64,000 nt of DNA from Oscillospiraceae bacterium (GCA_020025675.1 JAHHRS010000004.1:1-64000), one strand, 5' to 3'. Shown: positions 44,960-54,207, counted from the first letter of the stretch. Notes: generated by a model from the sequence alone, not told the origin. Program-made: numbers and translations.

Positions 44960-46056
44960 CTTTTAGCCTCCTTTGCTGCTTTCTCTGCCCACTCAGCCTT
45001 CATTGCGGCAGTCTCAGCAGCTTTCTCAGCTTTAAGGGCATTTTTCTCAGCCTTTTTCTGTGCCTTCTCAGCAGCAATATCCTCTTTGGATACGCCAAAC
45101 TGATGGCGGTGGAAGGCCTTATCGATAGCCCATGCGCAGAGGTTCATTATAAGGATAGCGTAGGACACGCCCTCGGGAAATCCGCCAAAGTAGCGGATAA
45201 GTACAGTGATTGCACCGCAGCCAACGCCGTAAAGAAGCTGACCGTTTAAAGTAACGGGGCTTGAGGCATAGTCGGTAGCCATGAAGAAAGCACCCAGCAT
45301 AAGTCCGCCGGCAAGAACGTTATATAACATCCAGTCCACATTGCTGAAGCCCTCTCGACCGAAGATAAGAGTGATTAGAGCCACAGTGCCGATGTAGGAT
45401 ACGGGAATACGCCAGGAAATGACCTTACGAGCGATAAGGTAAATACCGCCTATCAAAAGGGCAAGTGCGCTTATTTCACCGATGCAGCCGGGGATTTTAC
45501 CGATAAGCATGCTGCCGAAGTTGTAGTAAGGAGGCATCACACCGGCATCATAGAGTTCAGCCAGAGGAGTAGCCATGGTAACCCCATCCACAACACCTTT
45601 AAGGGAATTGGGAACTACATAGCGGCCCATAATAAGTGCATAGGATGCAAGCAGGAAAGCACGACCGGCAAGAGCAGGGTTCAGGAAGTTCTTACCAATG
45701 CCGCCGTAAAGCTGCTTAACAACAACAATTGCGAAGAAGCTGCCTATCACCGGAACCCAAAGGGGTGTTGTGGGAGGCAGAGTGCAGGCCAGCAGAACAC
45801 CTGTTACGCAGGCGGACAGATCGCCGATAGTGTTAGTCTTCTTCATGAGCTTTCTGTAAGCCCACTCGAAGAATACGGCGGATGCAACGGAAACTGCAAC
45901 TACCGCCAGGGGGTATGCGCCGAACTGCCATACAGCCACCGCCAAAGCGGGGAGCAGGGCAATAAGTACATCCAGCATAATGCGCTGGGTATCATTATTG
46001 GTTCTTACCTGTGGCTGGAATGCCACGTCCAATACAATTCTCTCTTTATTCTCCAT
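44956..46056 (-). CDS. rnfD: Rnf complex subunit D, FMN-binding membrane protein
   Basis: 366 residues, about ten helices. Covalent FMN site in DGVTMATPLAE. The last 50 residues are an Ala/Lys/Glu-rich charged helix (KAQKKAEKNALKAEKAAETA), likely a coiled coil; RnfC ends in a similar tail, so the two may interact. The start overlaps the rnfC stop by one base. Confidence 0.96.
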   Translation of the reverse strand: MENKERIVLDVAFQPQVRTNNDTQRIMLDVLIALLPALAVAVWQFGAYPLAVVAVSVASAVFFEWAYRKLMKKTNTIGDLSACVTGVLLACTLPPTTPLWVPVIGSFFAIVVVKQLYGGIGKNFLNPALAGRAFLLASYALIMGRYVVPNSLKGVVDGVTMATPLAELYDAGVMPPYYNFGSMLIGKIPGCIGEISALALLIGGIYLIARKVISWRIPVSYIGTVALITLIFGREGFSNVDWMLYNVLAGGLMLGAFFMATDYASSPVTLNGQLLYGVGCGAITVLIRYFGGFPEGVSYAILIMNLCAWAIDKAFHRHQFGVSKEDIAAEKAQKKAEKNALKAEKAAETAAMKAEWAEKAAKEAKR

Positions 46057-47429
46057 TATTTCTGAGCCTCCTTAGCTGCAGCCTCGGCCTTTGCCTTATC
46101 GGCTGCGGCCTGAGCCTTCGCCTTCTCGGCCTGGAGCATAACCTTTGTGGTCTTGAAAGCGTGAGTCAGCGGCATTCTGGCCGGGCAGTTGTAAGAGCAG
46201 CTGCCGCACTCAAAGCAGTCTGTAATATGGTATTTTTCCATCATTTTGTAATCAGCATTGTGGTAGTACATATACATAAATACAGGCTCCAAATTCATGG
46301 GGCATACAGTTATGCACTTGCCGCAACGAATGCAGGTTGGCTTTTCCACATGCTTGTCCTCTTCCTCTGTGAAGAACAGGACACCGGCTGTACCTTTAAC
46401 GGTGGGAGCTGCAAAGTTTGTGGCGCAAATACCCATCATAGGTCCGCCGAGAACAATCTTCTTAGGAGTCTTTACAAAGCCTCCGCACTGCTCTGCCAGA
46501 TAATCAAAAGGTGTACCGACACGGGTAAGTCCGTTGACAGGAGCCTTAATGGCACTACCGCCAACAGTGACTATACGGTCAATAACAGGCTTGCCTTCGT
46601 AGCATGCCTGATAGATAGCATAGGAGGTACGGGTGGACACAACGTTGCATCCAACACCGGAGGGCAGATCGCCCGGCTTTACCTCACGACCGGTAACGGC
46701 CTTAACCTGCATTTTTTCACCGCCCTGAGGGTACTTGACCTCTTCGGGAATGATTTCAATGCCGTACTTTGCGGGATTTAAGGAATTGAGCAGGTTTATA
46801 GCGTCCTGCTTGTTCTTCTCAATACCGTAGTAAGCCTTGTCAACGCAGCTGGCTATTCTTACAAGCTCTATACCCTTTAACAGCTGCTCAGGGTAATTGA
46901 GCATGGTAAGATGGTCACCGTTAAGGTAAGGCTCACACTCAGCACCGTTAATAATAAGCTTATCGACCTTGCCGATACCGCCTCTTATCTTAAATGCGGT
47001 GGGGAACATGGCGCCACCCATACCGACAACGCCGGCTTCGCGGATGCGTTCAAGGATAGCGTCAGGGTTTTTGAGTTGCTCCGGAGTCAGGGGAGCCATA
47101 TCATCGCAGGGAGTATCCTTGTAATCGTTTTCGATGACTATTGACATAATCATGTCGCCCAGAGGATGGGGTCTGGGTTCAATAGCCACGACTCTGCCGG
47201 ATACGGAAGCGTGGACAGGCGCTGACACGGGTGCGGGATTTTCTCCGATCTTCTGACCCATTTTAACATAGTCGCCCACTTCTACCAGTGGCTTACAGGG
47301 GGCGCCGATATGCTGGATCAGCGGAATAATGACCTGCGGGGGCGGGGCAATTACAGTCATAGGAACCTCAGGGGCCTTCATGTAATTAGGATGAACTCCG
47401 CCTTTGAACGTATGGGACATAAACTTCAC
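46056..47429 (-). CDS. rnfC: Rnf complex subunit C, NADH-oxidoreductase Fe-S flavoprotein
   Basis: 457 residues. N-terminal sandwich with HTFKGGVHP, an NADH/FMN-binding region (GVVGMGGAMFPTAFK, INGAECEPYL), and two 4Fe-4S motifs (CIRCGKCITVCP, CFECGSCSYNCP). The C-terminus is an Ala/Lys-rich coiled coil. It passes electrons to NAD. First gene of rnfCDGEAB; GAGGTGAAG precedes the ATG. The promoter lies in 47430-47730, an AT-rich stretch with no clear boxes. Confidence 0.97.
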   Translation of the reverse strand: MKFMSHTFKGGVHPNYMKAPEVPMTVIAPPPQVIIPLIQHIGAPCKPLVEVGDYVKMGQKIGENPAPVSAPVHASVSGRVVAIEPRPHPLGDMIMSIVIENDYKDTPCDDMAPLTPEQLKNPDAILERIREAGVVGMGGAMFPTAFKIRGGIGKVDKLIINGAECEPYLNGDHLTMLNYPEQLLKGIELVRIASCVDKAYYGIEKNKQDAINLLNSLNPAKYGIEIIPEEVKYPQGGEKMQVKAVTGREVKPGDLPSGVGCNVVSTRTSYAIYQACYEGKPVIDRIVTVGGSAIKAPVNGLTRVGTPFDYLAEQCGGFVKTPKKIVLGGPMMGICATNFAAPTVKGTAGVLFFTEEEDKHVEKPTCIRCGKCITVCPMNLEPVFMYMYYHNADYKMMEKYHITDCFECGSCSYNCPARMPLTHAFKTTKVMLQAEKAKAQAAADKAKAEAAAKEAQK

Positions 47430-47733
47430 CTCATATTTATTCAGCTTGGATTATTTTCGCATTAAAGTTTACCACAATCTTACCGAAAATGCTACACAAA
47501 TTAGCACTTTTTTTGTCTTTTCTACGACAATTTCTTAACAATCCTGTTATTTTTATAACTTTGAAACAATTTTTTCCTATTTTTTACTTTTTTCTTGCGT
47601 TTTTTCACATATTAGACTTTTTTATTTGACAATATTTTTTGATTATACATTCTCTTGTTAGTTTTTGGAAAAAATGTTTTTAATGTTCTGAATTAATATA
47701 TAAAAATTATTAAAATTAATTCCAAAAAAATGC

Positions 47734-47772
47734 AAAAAGACAGAGCCGATTTAGGTCGGCTCTGTCTTTTGT
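47734..47772 (-). terminator. Terminator after fprA
   Basis: A perfect AAAAGACAGAGCCGA stem with its complement and a T run; it separates fprA from rnf. Confidence 0.92.
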
Positions 47773-47778
47773 TAAAAT

Positions 47779-48978
47779 TCACCTGATGTCAGCAGCAATC
47801 GCATCAGCCAAAGCTTCCATTTCGGCAAGCTGACTGTCCTTTGCAGAAGAACGAATAGTAATATTTTCTCCTATAAACTCCGTGTTCTTTAAAGGTGTAA
47901 GAATATCTCTCATAAGCTTTCCGCAGGTAGGCGCCCATGAGCCGTTTTCAAGTATGGCTATCTTTCTGCCCTGAAGATTATGAGCAGCAATATCTCTGAG
48001 CAGATTCTCCATGGTGACAAAAACACCGGCATTATAAGTTGTAGATGCGAAAATCAGGTGACTGCATCTAAAAGCGTCGGAAACTATGTAGCTTGCAGGA
48101 GTGACGGAGGTATCATACATTCTCACTCTTACTCCCCGCTCCACAAGGAGTTTTGCCATAATATTGGCAGCGTTTTCAGTGTGACCGTAAACTGACGCAT
48201 AGGCAAGCATTACACTCTTCTCCTCCGGGGCATAGCTGCTCCAGAGCAGGTATTTTTCCAGATATTTTTCAAAATCCTTCCTCCACACAAAGCCGTGGAG
48301 AGGGCAAACAAACTTGATATTCAGCGGCATTACTTTTTTAAGGGCTGCCTGAACCTGCGGGCCGTATTTGCCCACGATGTTGGTGTAGTACCTTCTGGCC
48401 TCGTCCAGATTCTCATTAAAAAAATCTGTCTCGTCTGAAAACAAGCGTCCGTTCAGAGCGCCGAAGGTTCCGAAGGCATCGGCAGAAAACAAGATTCCGT
48501 CGGTTTTATCAAAAACCATCATGACCTCAGGCCAGTGAACCATCGGAGCCATAACAAAGCTCAATTCATGGCGGCCTACGCTTATGCTGTCCCCTTCTTT
48601 TACGACGACCGTGTTATCCTCTAAATTCATTTCAAAAAATTGGGCCAGCATTGTCTTGATTTTTGCGTTGCAGATTATCTTTACACCGGGATATCTAAGC
48701 ACCAAATTCTTAACGGTAGCAGCATGGTCAGGCTCCATGTGAGTAATAACCAGATAATCCAAAGTCCTGCCGTCAAGGGCGAAGGCAATGTTTTCAAAAA
48801 AATTCTGAGACACAGCCTTATCAACAGTATCAAAAAGGACAGTCTTTTCGTCAATCATCAGATAAGAGTTATAAGAAACGCCGTCCGGCACTCCGTAAAC
48901 TCCCTCGAAGCAGGCAAGGCGCCGATCGTCTGCGCCGACCCATATTAAATCCTCCAAAACCTTTCTCGTGCAGTGCAT
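47779..48978 (-). CDS. FprA-type diiron flavoprotein (flavodiiron protein)
   Basis: 399 residues. N-terminal metallo-beta-lactamase-like domain with diiron ligands in THMEPDHAAT, MVHWPEV, SADAFGTFG and CPLHGFVWR; C-terminal flavodoxin domain with ASVYGHTENAA. Such enzymes reduce oxygen to water or nitric oxide to nitrous oxide and protect anaerobes. It is divergent from a Cys-rich Crp/Fnr regulator, which may control it. Confidence 0.95.
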   Translation of the reverse strand: MHCTRKVLEDLIWVGADDRRLACFEGVYGVPDGVSYNSYLMIDEKTVLFDTVDKAVSQNFFENIAFALDGRTLDYLVITHMEPDHAATVKNLVLRYPGVKIICNAKIKTMLAQFFEMNLEDNTVVVKEGDSISVGRHELSFVMAPMVHWPEVMMVFDKTDGILFSADAFGTFGALNGRLFSDETDFFNENLDEARRYYTNIVGKYGPQVQAALKKVMPLNIKFVCPLHGFVWRKDFEKYLEKYLLWSSYAPEEKSVMLAYASVYGHTENAANIMAKLLVERGVRVRMYDTSVTPASYIVSDAFRCSHLIFASTTYNAGVFVTMENLLRDIAAHNLQGRKIAILENGSWAPTCGKLMRDILTPLKNTEFIGENITIRSSAKDSQLAEMEALADAIAADIR

Positions 48979-49094
48979 AATGTCTCCCTTCTGCCGCCCT
49001 AAAGCGGCTCAGAACTACAATATTCGGGGTTTCTTCCAGCCCGTTGAGATGTTTTTATCTGTTAAAATTATATCCCTTGGATTTTCAATAAACC

Positions 49095-49124
49095 GTTGCG
49101 GTTGCAACAGAACGGCGTTATAAT
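49095..49124 (+). promoter_or_regulatory. Crp/Fnr-like gene promoter with overlapping palindrome
   Basis: TTGCGG and TATAAT with a 17-base spacer. The -35 lies inside the inverted repeat GTTGC-GGTT-GCAAC (49095-49108), a size fitting a Crp/Fnr dimer. Autoregulation is plausible. Confidence 0.55.
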
Positions 49125-49158
49125 TATATATATACTGCAAATAAAGAAGGAAAAACTT

Positions 49159-49803
49159 ATGACAGAAAATCCCCTTTTCAAAGGCATAAGCAAAGATAGC
49201 TTAAAAGCCATGTATGATTGTTTCAAACCTGAGTTTCGCAGCTTCAAAAAAGGAGACACGATTTTAGTATATTCTCAAACACTTCAGTACCTTTGTGTTC
49301 TCATAAGCGGCAAAGCTCACCTATACTGTATGGACAGCGACGGCGAGTATACTCTTATAGAGCATTACGGGCAAAACGATATTTTCGGCGAAGTGTTTGC
49401 CATATCTAATGCGGCTCTTGGCTATGCAGTTGAGGCAGACAGTGATTGCCGGGTAATGTTTACCCGCTTTTCATGTATCTGCGGCCGCTGTAAAAATGCC
49501 TGCCAGCATCACACCCAGCTAACACAAAATCTTTTCGAGCTTTCAGCCAAAAAGACGCAGGATTTATCTCTCAGAATAAATATGATAAGCAAGAAATCTC
49601 TCAGAAGAAAGCTCTGCGCCTATTTTGAGTATCAGCGTGAGAAACGAGGAAGTGACAGTTTTGAGATTGACAGTTCCCTGTCTCAGCTGGCAGGATATTT
49701 GTGTGCAGACAGAAGCAGCATGATGAGAGAGCTGAAAAACATGTGCGATGAGGGACTTATTAAACGAAACGGAAGAAAAATTAAAATAATAAATCTTAGT
49801 TAA
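49159..49803 (+). CDS. Crp/Fnr-family regulator with Cys cluster
   Basis: 214 residues from the ATG at 49159, which has GAAGGA; an upstream in-frame ATG lacks a site. Cyclic-nucleotide-binding-like fold (PEFRSFKKGDTI, GEVFAISNAAL), then an unusual motif CICGRCKNACQHH at ~112-124, then the dimer helix and a winged helix (SLSQLAGYLCADRSSMMREL). The CxCxxCxxxC spacing suggests an Fe-S or redox-sensing site. It is divergent from fprA and near rnf and feo, so oxygen, nitric oxide or iron stress is the likely signal. Confidence 0.88.
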   Translation: MTENPLFKGISKDSLKAMYDCFKPEFRSFKKGDTILVYSQTLQYLCVLISGKAHLYCMDSDGEYTLIEHYGQNDIFGEVFAISNAALGYAVEADSDCRVMFTRFSCICGRCKNACQHHTQLTQNLFELSAKKTQDLSLRINMISKKSLRRKLCAYFEYQREKRGSDSFEIDSSLSQLAGYLCADRSSMMRELKNMCDEGLIKRNGRKIKIINLS

Positions 49804-49817
49804 AGTGAGGAATAATT

Positions 49818-50186
49818 ATGGCAGAAAAAAAATTTTACGGTCCGGAGGGACGGATTGAATTTCAGGGACTTAAGGAAGATTACGATGGGGCAAAGCTTTT
49901 TGATAAATTCAGAGTAGGCAAACTGGGTGTATACTACCGAGAAAATTTCAGACAGAAATTCCTGCCTTATGATTTTATCCAGCGTGCCTTTATAAGAATT
50001 CATGAAACTAATGCCCGTACCTGCTGTGCCTGCAACAAATACAGATACTATACCATTGAATTTGTACATAACGGCAAAGAGTATTCAAACGTCATATCCG
50101 AAAAAGAGGAGCTTATGGATGATGCCCTTGCGCTAATACACGCCATGGCGCCGCAGATTGCAATAGGTTTTGAAAAAAAAGAGTAA
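49818..50186 (+). CDS. Small protein of unknown function downstream of Crp/Fnr regulator
   Basis: 122 residues, soluble. It has a Cys group in the middle (ARTCCACNKYRYYTIEF) and an alpha helix at the end (EELMDDALALIHAMAP). The fold may be PH-like with alternating beta strands, but no known family was recognised. It is 14 bases after the regulator gene with its own GTGAGG site, so it is part of the same transcript and may be a regulator partner. Confidence 0.7.
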   Translation: MAEKKFYGPEGRIEFQGLKEDYDGAKLFDKFRVGKLGVYYRENFRQKFLPYDFIQRAFIRIHETNARTCCACNKYRYYTIEFVHNGKEYSNVISEKEELMDDALALIHAMAPQIAIGFEKKE

Positions 50187-50204
50187 AATATATTTTTTGT
50201 ATAT

Positions 50205-52292
50205 TTACATTTCAGCTAATTTAAAAAGTCCCGACACACAGGCACAAACTATAATTCCGGCAGCGGTTGGAAGAAGTGCCGAGAGCACAGTCCATTTTAA
50301 ACTCCCGGTCTCTTTTTTTACGGTCATCAATGTAGTTGAACAGGGCCAGTGAAATAGAGTAAAAAGTAAAAAGCACAAAGCAGTTTTTATACCCCATCCG
50401 TTTTGTATTAGTAACGCCTTGATTTCTTCAAGTGTCCCCAGCTGAACAATACTGTTTCCGGCGGTGTATATCATTATTATAATAGGTAGGACAATTTCAT
50501 TTGCAGGCAGTGCCAGAATAAAGGCTAAAATTATTACACCGTCAAGACCCATAAAACGTCCAATCGGTTCAAGTGCCCCAGCGCATATATTTATAATGCT
50601 CTCACCGCCCACGCTTATATTGGCGCACAGGTACAATACTGCCCCGGCAGGTGCAGCCACTGTTGCCGCTCTGCCCAGCACAAAAAGAGTTCTGTCGAAT
50701 ATTGAGTGTATGAGTACATGACCTATTCTCGGTCTTCTGTAAGGCGGCATTTCCAATATAAATGAGGACGGCTCACCTTTTAAAAAAGTGTCTGACAGAA
50801 GTCTTGTGGCAAAAAGGCTCATGCCAACCGCAAGTGTAATAAACAGAGTAAGTAAAAGCGCAGAGGCGAAAGCTGAATACTTTCCGCATCCTATAACGAA
50901 AAACATTGATATTACAGCTATAAGCATTGGGAAGCGTCCGTTACAGGGTACAAAGCTGTTAGTAATGATAGCTAAAAGCCTTTCTCTTGGCGAATTTATT
51001 ATTCTGCACCCTATTACTCCCGCCGCATTACAGCCAAAACCCATACACATTGTGAGAGCTTGTTTTCCACATGCTCTGCACTTGTGGAATGCGTTGTCTA
51101 AATTAAAAGCCACTCTCGGCAAATAGCCCGCGTCCTCAAGAAGAGTAAAAAGCGGGAAAAAAATGGCCATAGGCGGCAGCATTACAGAAACCACCCACGC
51201 AAGGACTCTGTAAACTCCGTCAATCAGCAGTCCCGTAATAAAATCCGGTACTGACAGCATAATAAAAAGTTCCCTGAGTTTCTCTTCTAAACCGAACAGC
51301 AGCTTTGCAAGTAAATCAGACGGATAGTTTGCCCCAACTATTGTAATATAGAATATGAGTGCTAAAAGCATAAGCATAACCGGATACCCGACCAATCGCC
51401 CGGTAAGTAATTTGTCAACATATCTGTCTTTTTTTGAGTATTCTTCCTTATTGAATTTTACCGCACGGGATGCCAGATTTTGGCCTTCGTGTACTATGCT
51501 TTCAGCAATCATATCCTGAACTTTCTCTTTATCCAGCCCCATATTTAAAAGCCGCTCCCGCTCTGATTCTGCAATTTTTAAAAGTTTGCTGTCAGCATAA
51601 AGCCTGCCATTTAGAAATAGGTTTATCTTTTTTAACAGGTTTTCTTCTCCCTCTAAGAGTTTAAGACACAGCCAGCGGGGGCATAGCTGGTTTCCGCACA
51701 ATTTTTCAGCCTCATATAACATATTTTCAACTGAGATTTCCAGTTCATAGGGATATTTTAACTCTTTTGCAGCCTTTTTCGGTGCATTAATCAGCTCATC
51801 CAGTGCTTTTAAAATATTTTTTCGACAGTTCCTGTTTTTAGCAGTAATTCCTATTACAGGCAGTCCAAGACTCTCTGACAGCTGAGTAAAATCTATCTCT
51901 ATACCCTTCTTTTTAGCTTCATCCATAAGATTAACGCAAACAAGAACTTTTTTGCCCAGTTCCCTTGTCTGTAAAACCAAATTCAGGTTTCTCTCAAGGC
52001 AGGTAGCATCGCACACCACTATTACAGCCTCAGCTCCGCCAAAGCATATAAAATCTCTGGCTATCTCCTCCTCAGGTGAGCGGGAGCTGAGAGAGTAGGA
52101 ACCGGGGGTATCCACAAGCTGGTAACGCCCGCCTCCGCACAATCCTCTTGCACTGGCAACCGTCTTTCCGGGCCAGTTGCCCGTGTGTTGGTTCATTCCG
52201 GTAAGAGAATTAAAGACAGTGCTCTTTCCCACATTGGGATTTCCTGCCAGTGCTGCCACAAGAGGCTTCTTATCAATCTCATTTTTGTTCAT
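50205..52292 (-). CDS. feoB: Ferrous iron transport protein B
   Basis: 695 residues. N-terminal G domain: G1 GNPNVGKST, G3 DTPGSYS, G4 NLMDE; then a helical GDI-like region, and a membrane part with two gate motifs (FNLDNAFHKCRACGKQAL, GCNAAGVIGCRIINSPRERLLAI). It takes up Fe(II) under anaerobic conditions. It overlaps feoA by four bases. Confidence 0.96.
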   Translation of the reverse strand: MNKNEIDKKPLVAALAGNPNVGKSTVFNSLTGMNQHTGNWPGKTVASARGLCGGGRYQLVDTPGSYSLSSRSPEEEIARDFICFGGAEAVIVVCDATCLERNLNLVLQTRELGKKVLVCVNLMDEAKKKGIEIDFTQLSESLGLPVIGITAKNRNCRKNILKALDELINAPKKAAKELKYPYELEISVENMLYEAEKLCGNQLCPRWLCLKLLEGEENLLKKINLFLNGRLYADSKLLKIAESERERLLNMGLDKEKVQDMIAESIVHEGQNLASRAVKFNKEEYSKKDRYVDKLLTGRLVGYPVMLMLLALIFYITIVGANYPSDLLAKLLFGLEEKLRELFIMLSVPDFITGLLIDGVYRVLAWVVSVMLPPMAIFFPLFTLLEDAGYLPRVAFNLDNAFHKCRACGKQALTMCMGFGCNAAGVIGCRIINSPRERLLAIITNSFVPCNGRFPMLIAVISMFFVIGCGKYSAFASALLLTLFITLAVGMSLFATRLLSDTFLKGEPSSFILEMPPYRRPRIGHVLIHSIFDRTLFVLGRAATVAAPAGAVLYLCANISVGGESIINICAGALEPIGRFMGLDGVIILAFILALPANEIVLPIIIMIYTAGNSIVQLGTLEEIKALLIQNGWGIKTALCFLLFTLFHWPCSTTLMTVKKETGSLKWTVLSALLPTAAGIIVCACVSGLFKLAEM

Positions 52293-52534
52293 ACTCCGCC
52301 CCCCAAACTGCCATTTGCTTTGAGGTGCACTCCCCTGCTGTCCTCATCTCTCAGTGCTATTACAGCGCCTTTTATAAAATAAGCTGCCGGATCTCCTCCG
52401 GGGCTTCTGCCAACACACTCAAGCTCCGTTCCGGATATTACTCCTATATCCTGCAGTCTTCGGCGCATAGAGCCTTCTGTTTCCAGTTTCTCAACTACGC
52501 CCTTTTCTCCGGGTCTTAATTCGTTCAGCGTCAT
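52289..52534 (-). CDS. feoA: Ferrous iron transport protein A
   Basis: 81 residues, SH3-like fold, with LRPGEKGVVEKL, MRRRLQDIGVISGTELECVGRSPGGDP and ALRDEDSRGVHL. It is thought to aid FeoB. The strong GGAGGAGG site lies just before the ATG. No Fur-type box could be assigned with confidence. Confidence 0.9.
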   Translation of the reverse strand: MTLNELRPGEKGVVEKLETEGSMRRRLQDIGVISGTELECVGRSPGGDPAAYFIKGAVIALRDEDSRGVHLKANGSLGGGV

Positions 52535-52584
52535 TTTACTACCTCCTCCCCATCCAGTATATTTAACATATACTACATGTGTTA

Positions 52585-52613
52585 TTGACTTATGGGGAAT
52601 AAATTGTTAATAT
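52585..52613 (+). promoter_or_regulatory. Promoter of glyoxalase-isochorismatase/rdgB operon
   Basis: TTGACT and TAATAT with a 17-base spacer, 31 bases before the ATG, which has GGGAGG. Confidence 0.65.
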
Positions 52614-52644
52614 CAATTGAGAGTAATTCCGGGAGGTTTAAATC

Positions 52645-53562
52645 ATGTTTAAATTTAACCATTTCAACTTTAATGTTCTCGATATGGAGCGCAGTCTTAA
52701 ATTTTATGATGAGGCTTTGGGTTTAAAGCCCGTCAGAGAAAAAGAAGCAGCCGACGGCAGCTATAAACTCATATTTTTGGGAGACGGAAAGAGCGATTTC
52801 ACTCTGGAGCTTACGCATTTAAAGGACAGAACAGAGCCCTACAATTTAGGTGAGGGTGAGTTTCACTTGGCTTTTGAAGTAGATGACTTTGAAGCTTCAT
52901 ATGAAAAGCACAAAAAAATGGGATGTGTATGTCAGGATCCCGGCAAAATAAGAGCATATTTTATTGAAGATCCCGACGGCTACTGGATAGAAATAGTTAG
53001 AAGCAAAAAGGCAAAAGCCGCTGAAAATCCAACTGAGCCTAAAGATTACCTTATAGTAGTTGATATGCAGAACGATTTCATAGACGGACCGCTGGGAAGT
53101 AAAGAGGCCATGGCCATAGTACCCAATGTTTTGGAGAAAATAAGAAGCTTTAACGGTCGTGTTCTATTTACCAGAGATACCCACGGTGAAAACTACTTGG
53201 ATACGCAGGAAGGCAGAAAACTCCCTGTTTCTCACTGTATTAAAGGCACCGATGGTTGGGAGATAAGAAAAGAACTTGAAGATTTGAGAAATGATCTTGC
53301 AATAGACAAGCCTACTTTCGGTTCAAGAGAGCTTGCAGAGCTTCTATATAATGAAAATGAGCTTAAGCATATAAAGAGCGTCACCCTCATTGGTCTCTGT
53401 ACAGATATCTGCGTTATCTCAAATGCTATGCTTATAAAGGCTTTTCTCCCCGAAATGCCCGTAATAGTTGATGGGTCATGCTGTGCCGGCGTTACCCCCC
53501 AGAGCCATACCACAGCACTTGAGGCAATGAAGATGTGCCAGATAGAGGTTATAAACCAGTAA
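52645..53562 (+). CDS. Fused glyoxalase I-like (VOC) and isochorismatase-like cysteine hydrolase
   Basis: 305 residues in two complete enzymes. Residues 1-125: a glyoxalase I-type VOC domain with all four metal ligands in place (FNHFNF, TLELTH, FHLAFEVDD, WIEIVRS). A short linker (KKAKAAENPTEPKD). Residues 135-305: isochorismatase/nicotinamidase fold with the triad Asp in VVDMQNDF, Lys in HCIKGTDGW and Cys in GLCTDICV. The second half most resembles amidases of the nicotinamidase class. The joint function is unknown; detoxification of an aldehyde adduct is one possibility. It is co-transcribed with rdgB. Confidence 0.88.
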   Translation: MFKFNHFNFNVLDMERSLKFYDEALGLKPVREKEAADGSYKLIFLGDGKSDFTLELTHLKDRTEPYNLGEGEFHLAFEVDDFEASYEKHKKMGCVCQDPGKIRAYFIEDPDGYWIEIVRSKKAKAAENPTEPKDYLIVVDMQNDFIDGPLGSKEAMAIVPNVLEKIRSFNGRVLFTRDTHGENYLDTQEGRKLPVSHCIKGTDGWEIRKELEDLRNDLAIDKPTFGSRELAELLYNENELKHIKSVTLIGLCTDICVISNAMLIKAFLPEMPVIVDGSCCAGVTPQSHTTALEAMKMCQIEVINQ

Positions 53563-53572
53563 GGAGAATAAA

Positions 53573-54145
53573 TTGAAGCTTATAATTGCATCCAATAACA
53601 CTCACAAATTAACAGAGATAAAAGCTATTTTAGGCTCCGTCTTTGATGAAATTCTCTCCATGAGAGAGGCCGGAATAGAGCATGAAACCGTGGAAGACGG
53701 GAATACATTCATGGAAAACGCCGAAAAGAAAGCAAGAGAAATTGCCGAAATTTCTGGCTGTCCCGCTCTTGCCGATGACAGCGGACTGTGCGTTGACGCT
53801 TTGGGCGGTGCTCCGGGCATATTCTCAGCGCGGTTTTCCGGGGTTCACGGGGACGACAAGGCAAATAATCGCCTGCTCCTTCAAAAGCTTCAAGGTGTTG
53901 AAGATCGTTCAGCCCACTACACCTGCGCCATGGCTCTCATTTGGCCTGACGGAAAGGAAGTTAACGCCGAGGGTTATCTTGAAGGAAAGATAGGCTTTGA
54001 GGAAAAAGGTCAAAACGGTTTTGGCTATGATCCCCTTTTCATAATTTCAGCGCTAAACAAGACAGCCGCTGAAATAAGTCCTGAGGAAAAGAACAGTATA
54101 AGTCACAGGGCAAAAGCCTTAAATGACCTGCTGCATAAACTCTGA
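53573..54145 (+). CDS. rdgB: XTP/dITP diphosphatase (RdgB/HAM1 family)
   Basis: 190 residues from a TTG at 53573, supported by AAGGAG. Motifs: IASNNTHKLTEIKAIL, ALADDSGLCVDALGGAPGIFSARFSG and GFGYDPLF. It hydrolyses deaminated purine nucleotides (XTP, dITP) before they enter DNA. It is the last housekeeping gene before the island that begins a few bases later. Confidence 0.95.
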   Translation: MKLIIASNNTHKLTEIKAILGSVFDEILSMREAGIEHETVEDGNTFMENAEKKAREIAEISGCPALADDSGLCVDALGGAPGIFSARFSGVHGDDKANNRLLLQKLQGVEDRSAHYTCAMALIWPDGKEVNAEGYLEGKIGFEEKGQNGFGYDPLFIISALNKTAAEISPEEKNSISHRAKALNDLLHKL

Positions 54146-54148
54146 TAT

Positions 54149-54185
54149 AAAAAATCTGTCCCGATAACCCTCAGTGCTCTAAAGG
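54149..54185 (+). repeat. Left inverted repeat of the 8-kb island
   Basis: AAAAAATCTGTCCCGA, eight variable bases, then AGTGCTCTAAAGG. The same pattern occurs in reverse orientation at 62099-62136, 8 kb away. It begins four bases after the rdgB stop. Confidence 0.7.
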
Positions 54186-54207
54186 ATGTTTTTTAGAATT
54201 GAATTAT

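Noticed and set aside
47520..47560. A Rex-type operator upstream of rnf (TTGTTAAGAAATTGT on the minus strand)
   Set aside because: Only one half matches the TTGTTAA-N4-TTAACAA pattern; the other half is lost and the region is simple AT-rich DNA.
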